A stretch of 64,000 nt of DNA from Devosia subaequoris. GTDB taxonomy: Bacteria > Pseudomonadota > Alphaproteobacteria > Rhizobiales > Devosiaceae. Position 1 is the first letter of the stretch. Every line of letters starts with the position of its first letter. This document shows positions 8,880 through 16,151 of this stretch, one piece after another. Location of the stretch: contig NZ_JACIEW010000008.1 of the NCBI RefSeq assembly GCF_014197055.1, positions 1-64,000 of the forward strand, written 5' to 3'. Under the pieces are notes generated by a model. That model saw nothing but the letters and a program-made list of their open reading frames with translations, searched no databases and was not told the DNA's origin. The position numbers and the translations under genes were made by a program.

Positions 8880-9970
8880 TGCCGCCGGTGTGGTCCAGCC
8901 AGCAGGATGCAGCGCTGGTCGCGGTATCGGCCTGGCTGAAAGACCGCAATGGTCCGCAGGTGTTTCGCCTGTTCGGCTGGGCGGGCACCGGCAAATCGAC
9001 CCTGGCGGTGCATCTGGCGCAGGATGTGCGCAGCGTCAAATATGCCGCCTTTACCGGTAAGGCGGCGATGGTGATGCGCAAGCGCGGCTGCAAGGGCGCG
9101 CAGACCATCCACAGCCTGATCTATACCCTGGTCTCGGAAAAGGAAGGCGAGCCACGCTTCGTGCTCGATCCGGAAAGCCCAGCAGCCGATGCCGATCTCA
9201 TCGTCATCGACGAGGTGTCGATGGTGGACGAGCAGCTTGGCGCGGACTTGCTGAGCTTCGGGGTAAAAGTGCTGGTGCTGGGCGACCCGTTCCAGTTGCC
9301 GCCGGTGCAGGGCGCGGGGTTCTTCATCAATACCGAGCCGGATATCATGCTGACCGAGATCCATCGCCAGGCGGCCGATAACCCGATCATCCAGCTGTCC
9401 ATGGCCGTGCGTGAGGGCGGCTATCTCGAGCATGGCCGCTATGGCGAGTCGCTGGTGGTGAGCCGTGACCAGGTCGACCGCGACGCGGTGCTCGAAGCCG
9501 ACCAGGTGCTGGTGGGCCGCAACAAGACGCGCCTGACCTACAACGACCGTTTGCGCGAATTGAAGGGCCTGCCGTTCCACGAGCCGGTGGTGGGCGATCG
9601 CATGGTTTGCCTGCGCAACAACCCACGCAAACGCCTGCTCAACGGGCAGATATGGATCGTTACCGACACGACGCGCCGCTCCAACGGCAAATGGAGCCTG
9701 CTGCTCGCCGATGACGAGGGCAAGGGCGAAACGCGGGTGCTGACGCACAAGGCGTTTTTCTCCGGCGAGGAAGACGCGATGAGCTGGCCCGAGCGTCGCC
9801 AGTTCGATGAATTCACCTTCGGCTATTGCCTCACCGTGCACAAGGCGCAGGGCAGCCAATGGGACAATGTCTATCTGTTCGATGAGAGCTTCGTGTTCCG
9901 CGAGGAGCGGGCGCGTTGGCTGTATACCGGGATCACCCGGGCGGCCGAGAAGATTACCATTGTTGGGTGA
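8879..9970 (+). CDS. RecD-like SF1B ATP-dependent DNA helicase
   Basis: This 363-residue superfamily 1 helicase resembles phage Dda and the helicase core of RecD. Motif I (Walker A) is GWAGTGKST at about residues 33-41, motif Ia AAFTGKAA, motif II VIDEVSMVD near 107, motif III VLGDPFQLPPV, motif IV TEIHRQ, and the C-terminal UvrD_C_2 motifs are TVHKAQGSQWDNVYLFDE and LYTGITRAAEKITIVG. It has no N-terminal RecBCD-type extension, so it is a stand-alone enzyme that probably works on DNA ends or repair intermediates. It starts one base within the stop of the FAH gene, so it is translated from the same message. Confidence 0.9.
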   Translation: MPPVWSSQQDAALVAVSAWLKDRNGPQVFRLFGWAGTGKSTLAVHLAQDVRSVKYAAFTGKAAMVMRKRGCKGAQTIHSLIYTLVSEKEGEPRFVLDPESPAADADLIVIDEVSMVDEQLGADLLSFGVKVLVLGDPFQLPPVQGAGFFINTEPDIMLTEIHRQAADNPIIQLSMAVREGGYLEHGRYGESLVVSRDQVDRDAVLEADQVLVGRNKTRLTYNDRLRELKGLPFHEPVVGDRMVCLRNNPRKRLLNGQIWIVTDTTRRSNGKWSLLLADDEGKGETRVLTHKAFFSGEEDAMSWPERRQFDEFTFGYCLTVHKAQGSQWDNVYLFDESFVFREERARWLYTGITRAAEKITIVG

Positions 9971-10167
9971 GCGCGACCATGTGGGTGCCAGCGACCGCCC
10001 GGTGACACAGGACAAAGTTCCACCATACTTGACCTGACTTATAGAGCTTGGTGGCGGCATCGGCTGCAGCGAATGGCTCATATGCTCTGACGCATAAAAG
10101 CTTGCGCAAACGGGCCGCCATACTCCATTGTTTTGATCGACATAACCCGAACCGGCCGGAGGCGCGA

Positions 10168-12675
10168 ATGCACCATGACACCCCCCTGATCTCAACGATC
10201 GTCGCGGGTCTGGTGCTGGCCTATATTCTTGGCATGGTGGCGAACAGGTTCAGGATGCCGCCGCTGGTGGGGTATCTGGTCGCCGGTGTGCTGGTGGGAC
10301 CCCATACGCCCGGTTTCGTGGCCGATCAGGAACTGGGTGTCGAACTGGCGGAGCTGGGCGTCATCCTGCTGATGTTCGGCGTGGGCCTGCATTTCTCCCT
10401 CAAGGATCTGATGAGCGTGCGCGCGCTGGCTATTCCCGGCGCTGTCGTACAGATCGGATTTGCCACATTGCTCGGCGCTGGCCTCGGCCTCTTGCTGGGC
10501 TGGAGCCTGTTCGGGTCGATCCTGTTTGGCCTGGCCCTGTCGGTAGCGTCGACCGTGGTGCTGCTCAAGGCACTGCAGGATCGGCGCCTGATCGAGAGCG
10601 AGCGCGGTCGCATCGCGGTGGGCTGGCTGATCGTTGAAGATCTGGCCATGGTGCTGGCGCTGGTCATGGTGCCGGCCATTGCCAGCCTCGATGGGGGCGG
10701 CGAGGGGTTGCACGATCCATTTGTTTCCTTTGTCACACGGCTGCTGGGTGTCGATATCGGCATCTGGGGTATATTGGGCCTGACGCTGCTCAAGGTTGCG
10801 GCCTTTGTCGGCTTCATGCTGGTGGTAGGGCGTCGGATCATTCCCTGGGCGCTGCACGGCACGGCCCACACCGGCAGCCGCGAATTGTTCCGTCTGGCGG
10901 TGCTGGCCATTGCGCTGGGCGTGGCGCTGGGCTCCTCGGTGCTGTTCGGCGTGTCGCTGGCGCTGGGCGCGTTCTTTGCCGGCATGATCCTATCGGAAAG
11001 CGAATTGTCGCACCGCGCCGCCCAGGAAACTCTGCCGCTGCGTGACGCTTTTGCGGTGCTGTTTTTTGTCTCGGTCGGGATGCTGTTTGATCCCACCATC
11101 GTCGTTACGCAGCCGCTTCTTGTCCTGGCGACCGTGTTCATCATCGTCATCGGCAAATCGCTGGCCGCATTCTGGATCGTGGTGTTGTTCAAGCGCCCTG
11201 TCTCGACCGCGCTGACCATCTCGGCGTCGCTGGCGCAAATCGGCGAATTTTCTTTCATTCTGGCCAGCATGGGCGTGGCGCTGGCCATTCTGCCCCCCGA
11301 GGGGCAGGACCTGATCCTGGCCGGCGCACTGATTTCCATTGTGCTCAACCCGGTGGTGTTCTTCGTGCTTGACTTGGTCAAGCCACGGCTTGAGGCCAGG
11401 GTCGCGGCACGCCGCGGGGACGCCCCTGAGCCGGCCACCGCCATTCGGATGGAGCCCTCAAAGGCGGCAGTGGGCCCGGCCACGACCGACATTCCCAGCG
11501 AGGGTGCCGTGGATCGCGGCGCGCCTGGCGCTGATGACGATACCGGCGAGCCCTCGCACCAGACCGGACATACCGTGCTGGTTGGCTATGGCCAGGTGGG
11601 CCGCATCGTGGCTGCCGGCATCAAGGCTGATGGCGGCGGGCTGGTGGTCATCGAGGATTCCGATCATGACGTTGCGGCCGCCCGCGCCGAAGGCTTCGAA
11701 GTGGTGTTTGGCAATGCCGCGAGCGAAGACGTCCTCAAGCTTGCCAATCTGGGGGCGGCCAAGGCGCTCCTGGTGGCCATTTCCAATGGCTTTGAGGCCG
11801 GCTCGGTCTGTGAAAGCGGACGCAAGCTCAACCCGGGCATTGCGATTATCTGCAGAGCCTATTCGGAAGAGGAAGAGAGCTTCCTGCGCAATCTGGGCGC
11901 CACCACGATCATCCGTGGCGAGCAGGAGATCGGTCGGGGCATTCTGACCTATTTGCGCAGCGATGCCAGCGGCAACGGTCCGGGCAGCGACATGTCCGGC
12001 GAGGACAAACTGCCCACTGCCGAGAATATTCTGGCCAATGCGGCCATGGGCGCCGCGCTGACCGAAGCAGCCCTGAGTGAGCCGGAACCCGAAACCGTTG
12101 CAGACGGGACACCCCCGGATGCGCAGGAGCCGCCTGCCGGGGACGGGGAGGACGCAGGTCAGAGTGTCGCTGACGCGCCAGAGGCGGCCGCGGCGACAAA
12201 GGTCGACGCAACGACTACTGCTGACGCGGGGCCTATACCGGTTGACGACACCCCGCCTGGCGAGGCGGACAGCCCTCAAGTCGCGCCAGAAGAACCAGCG
12301 CAAGCAGAAGAAGTAGCTCTTGCCCAAGGGCAGCCGGGTGATGCAGTCATCCCCGAAGCCGAAGCCGAAGCCGAAGCCGAAGCCGAAGCCGAAGCCGAAG
12401 CCGAAGCCGAAGCGGAGGTGCCGCCGTCGGTTCTCGTGCCGCTCGATGCCACGTCGCTGGGCGAGCCGCCCGCCGAGATCGACGAGGTCGTGACTGAACC
12501 TGTGGAAGACGCTACGGCCAGCGACGCGGAGGAAGAATTGGCTTCTGCAGAAGACGGGACGCCCGAGTCCGAGCCAGCGAAACCGGGACCAGAGCTGGAG
12601 CCAGAGCCGGGCGAGGACGGAAACGCGGACGAGACGAAGAAGGTGCCGCCGGTCAAGCCAGAACCGAAGAACTAG
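10168..12675 (+). CDS. Kef/YbaL-type cation:proton antiporter with TrkA-N domain and long acidic tail
   Basis: The 835-residue protein starts MHHDTPLISTIVAGLVLAYI behind GGAGG. Residues about 1-420 form the CPA2 antiporter core, with twelve or so membrane helices and typical segments RMPPLVGYLVAGVLVGPHTP, ELGVILLMFGVGLHFSLKDL and ALSVASTVVLLKAL. Residues about 465-600 are a RCK/TrkA-N nucleotide-binding domain (HTVLVGYGQVGRIVAAGIKA, GNAASEDVLKLA). Homologues such as YbaL stop near residue 560. Here a further 200-plus residues, rich in Glu, Ala and Pro, include a run of ten Glu-Ala pairs. The tail is presumably cytoplasmic and disordered. An Rrf2 regulator gene follows 20 bases downstream. Confidence 0.88.
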   Translation: MHHDTPLISTIVAGLVLAYILGMVANRFRMPPLVGYLVAGVLVGPHTPGFVADQELGVELAELGVILLMFGVGLHFSLKDLMSVRALAIPGAVVQIGFATLLGAGLGLLLGWSLFGSILFGLALSVASTVVLLKALQDRRLIESERGRIAVGWLIVEDLAMVLALVMVPAIASLDGGGEGLHDPFVSFVTRLLGVDIGIWGILGLTLLKVAAFVGFMLVVGRRIIPWALHGTAHTGSRELFRLAVLAIALGVALGSSVLFGVSLALGAFFAGMILSESELSHRAAQETLPLRDAFAVLFFVSVGMLFDPTIVVTQPLLVLATVFIIVIGKSLAAFWIVVLFKRPVSTALTISASLAQIGEFSFILASMGVALAILPPEGQDLILAGALISIVLNPVVFFVLDLVKPRLEARVAARRGDAPEPATAIRMEPSKAAVGPATTDIPSEGAVDRGAPGADDDTGEPSHQTGHTVLVGYGQVGRIVAAGIKADGGGLVVIEDSDHDVAAARAEGFEVVFGNAASEDVLKLANLGAAKALLVAISNGFEAGSVCESGRKLNPGIAIICRAYSEEEESFLRNLGATTIIRGEQEIGRGILTYLRSDASGNGPGSDMSGEDKLPTAENILANAAMGAALTEAALSEPEPETVADGTPPDAQEPPAGDGEDAGQSVADAPEAAAATKVDATTTADAGPIPVDDTPPGEADSPQVAPEEPAQAEEVALAQGQPGDAVIPEAEAEAEAEAEAEAEAEAEAEVPPSVLVPLDATSLGEPPAEIDEVVTEPVEDATASDAEEELASAEDGTPESEPAKPGPELEPEPGEDGNADETKKVPPVKPEPKN
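12355..12414 (+). repeat. Hexanucleotide (GAAGCC) microsatellite inside the antiporter gene
   Basis: Nine perfect consecutive GAAGCC units (12355-12408) are followed by one imperfect unit, GAAGCG. In frame they encode ten Glu-Ala pairs in the acidic tail of the Kef/YbaL-type protein. Because the unit is six bases, copy-number change would lengthen or shorten the tail without breaking the frame. Confidence 0.97.
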
Positions 12676-12695
12676 GCCGGAGCAAGGGGGAGCAG

Positions 12696-13124
12696 ATGAT
12701 ATCGCAGAAGGCGAAATATGCCTTGCGGGCCTTGGTGTCGCTGGCGCGGGCGGGTCGTGGCCAGAGCCGGATGATCGGTGAAATTTCCAAGGATCAGGCG
12801 ATCCCCAAAAAGTTTCTCGAACAGATCCTGCTCGAGCTCAAGCGCGCTGGAATAGTCAATAGCCGCCGCGGCCGTATGGGCGGCTATGAATTGCTCAAGG
12901 CACCTGAAGAGATCACCTATGGCGAGGTGCTGCGGCTGATCGACGGGCCGATCGCCCCTTTGCCGTGCCTCTCCAAGATCGCCTACAGAAAATGCGTCGA
13001 TTGCCAGGACGAAACCGCCTGCGAAATTCGCCACGTTTTCGAACGGGTGACGCTCGCAACCCGCGCGGTGCTGGACCAGACCAGCCTGGCAGACTCGCTC
13101 AATCTCGAAGACATCGCCGTCTAG
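12696..13124 (+). CDS. Rrf2-family transcriptional regulator with four clustered cysteines
   Basis: This 142-residue regulator begins MISQKAKYALRALVSLARAG, a winged-helix N-terminus typical of Rrf2/IscR proteins, with the recognition region QAIPKKFLEQILLELKRAG and SRRGRMGGYEL. Cysteines at 91, 100, 103 and 109 (PCLSKIAYRKCVDCQ, then DETAC) lie where IscR, RirA and NsrR bind an iron-sulfur cluster. This suggests a redox, iron or nitric-oxide sensor, but cluster type cannot be told from sequence. The start follows GGGGAG. It is 20 bases after the antiporter gene and probably shares its message. Confidence 0.88.
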   Translation: MISQKAKYALRALVSLARAGRGQSRMIGEISKDQAIPKKFLEQILLELKRAGIVNSRRGRMGGYELLKAPEEITYGEVLRLIDGPIAPLPCLSKIAYRKCVDCQDETACEIRHVFERVTLATRAVLDQTSLADSLNLEDIAV

Positions 13125-13160
13125 ACGACATGGTCTTCCTGGCGCGCGTGGCGTGTAACA

Positions 13161-14015
13161 CTATCCGAACACCACCGTCTTGCGGCCATTGAGCATGACC
13201 CGGTTTTCCAGGTGCAGCTTGACGGCGCGGGCCAGCACGCGGCTTTCGATGTCGCGGCCGGCGGCGACCAGATCGTCGGGGCTGAGCGCATGGGTGACGC
13301 GGGCGGTTTCCTGCTCGATGATCGGGCCTTCATCGAGGTCCGGCGTCACGTAATGGGCGGTGGCACCGATGATCTTGACGCCGCGCTCATGGGCCTGGTG
13401 ATAGGGTTTGGCGCCCTTGAAGCTGGGCAGGAAAGAGTGGTGAATATTGATCACCTGGCCGAACAGGCGGGTCGAAAGACTATCCGAGAGCACCTGCATA
13501 TAGCGCGCCAGCACGACAAGATCGGCGCCCGCTTGCTTGACGATATCGAGCACCTGGGCTTCCTGGGCGGCTTTGGTGTCCTTGGTGACGGGCAGATAAT
13601 GGAAGGGCACGCTGGCGTCGTCGGCAATCTTGCGGGCGTCTTCATGGTTGGAGACGATAGCTGCGACCTCGGCGTCGAGCCAGCCGACGCGGATTTGGTA
13701 GAGCAGGTGCAGGAGCGTGTGGTCGAACTTGGAGACCATAATGACGAGGCGCTTCTTGCGGCTTTCATCTGAAAGCGCGGTCTTCATGTCGAACCGCTCG
13801 ATAGGCGATTTCAGCGCCTTTTCAATGGTTTCGCGGCTCACCTCCTGCGGGGCGGTGAAAGCCAGGCGCATGAAGAAGCGGCCGGTCTCACGATCCCAGA
13901 ACTGATTGCTCTCGGCAATATTGGCCTTGAGCGCTGCCAGCTCGGTGGTGACGGCGGCCACGATGCCGGGGCGATCGGTGCAGCTGAGGGTGAGTACGAA
14001 ATTGGCCGAAGACAA
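13161..14015 (-). CDS. purU: Formyltetrahydrofolate deformylase
   Basis: PurU hydrolyses 10-formyl-tetrahydrofolate to formate and tetrahydrofolate, balancing the one-carbon pool. The 284-residue protein has an N-terminal ACT domain (FVLTLSCTDRPGIVAAVTTE) and a C-terminal formyltransferase-like domain with VIVSNHEDAR-type sequence, LARYMQVLS, the active-site INIHHSFLPSFKGAKPYHQA and TAHYVTPDLDEGPIIEQ. I chose a TTG start at 14013-14015: GGGAGG lies six bases upstream and the protein then begins directly with the ACT domain. A longer ATG form from 14051 lacks a ribosome-binding site. A plausible promoter lies 80 bases upstream. Confidence 0.94.
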   Translation of the reverse strand: MSSANFVLTLSCTDRPGIVAAVTTELAALKANIAESNQFWDRETGRFFMRLAFTAPQEVSRETIEKALKSPIERFDMKTALSDESRKKRLVIMVSKFDHTLLHLLYQIRVGWLDAEVAAIVSNHEDARKIADDASVPFHYLPVTKDTKAAQEAQVLDIVKQAGADLVVLARYMQVLSDSLSTRLFGQVINIHHSFLPSFKGAKPYHQAHERGVKIIGATAHYVTPDLDEGPIIEQETARVTHALSPDDLVAAGRDIESRVLARAVKLHLENRVMLNGRKTVVFG

Positions 14016-14100
14016 TGCGGGCCTCCCGAAATTGCTATGTCGCGCGTCCAAACTCGAACCGGCAATCGGCAGGTGCGGCGGCGCGGTTGCTCGGCCAGCG

Positions 14101-14128
14101 GTATCAATGGCTTGGCGCCATCCGTCAA
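14101..14128 (-). promoter_or_regulatory. Candidate promoter of purU
   Basis: Reading the minus strand, CTTGACG (-35 element TTGACG, 14123-14128) is followed after 16 bases by TGATAC (14101-14106). The spacing and bases suit a housekeeping sigma promoter and would give a leader of roughly 80 bases before the TTG start. The call rests on pattern only. Confidence 0.45.
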
Positions 14129-14160
14129 GCCTTGGGCTGTGCAGGTGGCTAACGGCGCAA

Positions 14161-14192
14161 CAGAAAAGGGCTGCCCTTTGCGGACAGCCCTT
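14161..14192 (-). terminator. Rho-independent terminator after the putrescine-transport operon
   Basis: On the minus strand AAGGGCTG pairs with CAGCCCTT across an 11-base loop and is followed by TTTTCTG. It lies downstream of potI and the 23-codon reading frame and upstream of the purU promoter, so it probably ends the pot message. Confidence 0.75.
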
Positions 14193-14231
14193 CCTGAGCT
14201 TATCGGCCTTGAGGGGCCGGGAGGTGCATGG

Positions 14232-14303
14232 TTAGTCGAGATCACTCCCACTCAACACATGAAAACCCAGACCTTCCTCAAGAGCCAAAACCTCATAAGA
14301 CAC
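14232..14303 (-). CDS. Putative 23-residue small protein with an exceptionally strong ribosome-binding site
   Basis: A GTG at 14301-14303 opens a 23-codon frame ending in TAA at 14232-14234. The peptide begins MSYEVLALEE, continues GLGFHVL and ends SGSDLD; it is acidic and has no membrane segment. Directly upstream lies AAAGGAGGTGATCCAG (14303-14318), complementary over 16 bases to the usual 16S rRNA 3' tail, with GGAGG seven bases from the GTG, which is ideal spacing. The frame follows potI by about 80 bases on the same strand and precedes a terminator. A second, poorer option is an overlapping 14-codon ATG frame. I do not recognise the peptide, and coding status is unproven. Confidence 0.5.
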   Translation of the reverse strand: MSYEVLALEEGLGFHVLSGSDLD

Positions 14304-14386
14304 TGGATCACCTCCTTTGCTTTCGTTGAACATATGCCGAGCTTGCCCGCGTTTGGCGGGCCTGTCCAGTCACGAAAAATTCGGCC

Positions 14387-15196
14387 CTAAACGCGCCGGT
14401 CTTTCGGCTTGCTTCTGAGCTGAATGATCGTTGCGGCCAGTACGCCCAGCGCCACGATCCCGATGATGATGGAGGCCAGCGCGTTGACGTCTGGCGACAC
14501 ACCTAGGCGCACCTTGGAGAAGATCACCATGGGCAGGGTGGACGAGCCTGGCCCGGACACGAAGCTGGCAATCACCAGATCGTCGAGTGAAAGGGTAAAG
14601 CCGAGCAGCCAGCCCGAAACCAGTGCCGGGGCAATGATGGGCAGGGTGACGTCAAAAAATGTGCGGACCGGCGAGGCGCCCAGATCCATGGCCGCTTCTT
14701 CGAGGCTGCGGTCGAAGTCGGACAGGCGCGACTGCACCACGACGCAGACATAGGCGGTGCAGAAGGTGGCGTGGGCGATAACGATGGTCAGCATGCCGCG
14801 CCCTTGCGGCCAGCCCAGAAATCCTTCCATGGCCACAAACAGCAGCAGCAGCGAAAGTCCGGTGATCACGTCGGGCATGACCAGCGGGGCCGACACCATG
14901 CCGGCAAACAGCGTTCTTCCGCGAAAGCGGCGGAAGCGGACCAGGGCGATGGCGGCCAGCGTGCCCAGCACCAAGGCGATGCTGGCGCTGAGAGCGGCGA
15001 TCTGCAGGCTCAGCCAGGCCGCGCCAAGCAATTGCGGGTCGCGGAACAGCTCGCCATACCATTTGGTCGAGAAGCCGGACCAGACCGTGACCAGGTTCGA
15101 TTCATTGAACGAGAAGATGACCAGCGAAACAATGGGCGCGTAGAGAAACGAGAAGCCCAAGGCCGCGGCGATGGGAAGGAACCAGCCCTTGCGCAT
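14387..15196 (-). CDS. potI: Putrescine/spermidine ABC transporter permease (PotI-like)
   Basis: This 269-residue inner-membrane permease has six hydrophobic segments and the EAA loop EEAAMDLGASPVRTFFDVTL that docks onto the ATPase. Other family strings are SFLYAPIVSLVIFSFNESN, SAPLVMPDVITGLSLLLLF and LSLDDLVIASFVSGPG, typical of PotC/PotI. It is the last transporter gene of a minus-strand operon potF-potG-potH-potI and starts one base after the potH stop. I use the PotFGHI (putrescine) names because the set has a PotF-like binding protein; PotABCD-type polyamine specificity is the alternative. Confidence 0.88.
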   Translation of the reverse strand: MRKGWFLPIAAALGFSFLYAPIVSLVIFSFNESNLVTVWSGFSTKWYGELFRDPQLLGAAWLSLQIAALSASIALVLGTLAAIALVRFRRFRGRTLFAGMVSAPLVMPDVITGLSLLLLFVAMEGFLGWPQGRGMLTIVIAHATFCTAYVCVVVQSRLSDFDRSLEEAAMDLGASPVRTFFDVTLPIIAPALVSGWLLGFTLSLDDLVIASFVSGPGSSTLPMVIFSKVRLGVSPDVNALASIIIGIVALGVLAATIIQLRSKPKDRRV

Positions 15197-15197
15197 G

Positions 15198-16151
15198 CTA
15201 TTTCTCCACCACTGCGCCCTGGGCGCGTTGCAACAGCATGATGGGCACCACCACGACCACCAGCATGGCCACCGCCACGGCAGAGGCGCGCGGCCAATTG
15301 GTGGCGCTGAAGAACTCGTCCCAGAGCACCCGGCCGATCATCAGCGTTTCCGGCCCGCCCAGCAGCGAGGGAATGACGAATTCGCCGATGGCCGGAATGA
15401 ACACCAGCATCGAGCCGGCAATGATGCCGGGCAGCGAGAGTGGCAGGGTAACGAACAGGAAAGTGTGGATGGGCCGAGCACCGAGGTCGGCAGAAGCCTC
15501 AAACAGGGAGACGTCGAGCTTCACCAGCGTGGTGTAGAGCGGCAGGATCATGAAGGGCAGATAGGTGTAAACAATGCCCACATAGACCGCGAAATCGGTC
15601 TGCATCATCACGATCGGCTCGAAGCCAAACAGGCCCAGAAACTGGTTGATCACCCCATTGCCGCGCATGAAGCCGGTGAGGGCATAGACGCGCAGCAGGA
15701 AGGAGGTGAAAAAGGGCAGCACTACCAGCATGAGCAGAATATTGCGCCAGCGGTCGGGTGCGCGCGCGATGGCATAGGCCATGGGATAGCCGACCAAGAG
15801 GGTGATGACCGTGGCAATGGCCGCGATGCGAATGGAGCTCAGATAGGCGGCGACATAGAGATTGTCGGTGAACAGGCGGATATAGTTGTTCAGATGCAGC
15901 GTCAGCTGCACCATACCGTCTTCGCTGGTGAGCAGCGGGGTGTAGGGCGGGCGGCCGAATTGCTTGCTGGTCAGCGAAATGCCGAAAACCACCGCCAGGG
16001 GCACCAGAAAGAAGATCAGGAGCCAGAGCAACGGCGCGATCAGCACCAGCATGCGGCCGGTAATGCCGACCCGGGCCAGGCCACGCTCGACGGCGCTCCA
16101 GGGTTTGAGCCGCCGGGGGGGCGGGATGGTGGGGTCGCGGGTGGCCGTCAT
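15198..16151 (-). CDS. potH: Putrescine/spermidine ABC transporter permease (PotH-like)
   Basis: This 317-residue partner permease has a cytoplasmic N-terminus of about 30 residues, then six membrane helices starting LVLIAPLLWLLIFFLVPLAV. Its EAA loop is FEASADLGARPIHTFLFVTL, and VLPFFTSFLLRVYAL is typical of the PotB/PotH branch. Its start overlaps the end of potG by four bases, and the potI start follows its stop by one base, so the three downstream genes are tightly coupled. Confidence 0.9.
   Translation of the reverse strand: MTATRDPTIPPPRRLKPWSAVERGLARVGITGRMLVLIAPLLWLLIFFLVPLAVVFGISLTSKQFGRPPYTPLLTSEDGMVQLTLHLNNYIRLFTDNLYVAAYLSSIRIAAIATVITLLVGYPMAYAIARAPDRWRNILLMLVVLPFFTSFLLRVYALTGFMRGNGVINQFLGLFGFEPIVMMQTDFAVYVGIVYTYLPFMILPLYTTLVKLDVSLFEASADLGARPIHTFLFVTLPLSLPGIIAGSMLVFIPAIGEFVIPSLLGGPETLMIGRVLWDEFFSATNWPRASAVAVAMLVVVVVPIMLLQRAQGAVVEK

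Noticed and set aside
12355..12414. Tandem GAAGCC repeat as a possible CRISPR or iteron array
   Set aside because: Units are six bases without spacers and in frame within a coding region; it is a simple microsatellite.
14050..14070. GGTTCGAG-like string in the purU leader suggesting a tRNA T-loop
   Set aside because: The flanking bases do not form a T-stem, and no anticodon or acceptor arm can be drawn.
14303..14318. CTGGATCACCTCCTTT on the plus strand, identical to the 3' tail of 16S rRNA
   Set aside because: Only 16 bases match; bases upstream bear no resemblance to 16S helix 45. It reads better as a very strong ribosome-binding site on the minus strand.
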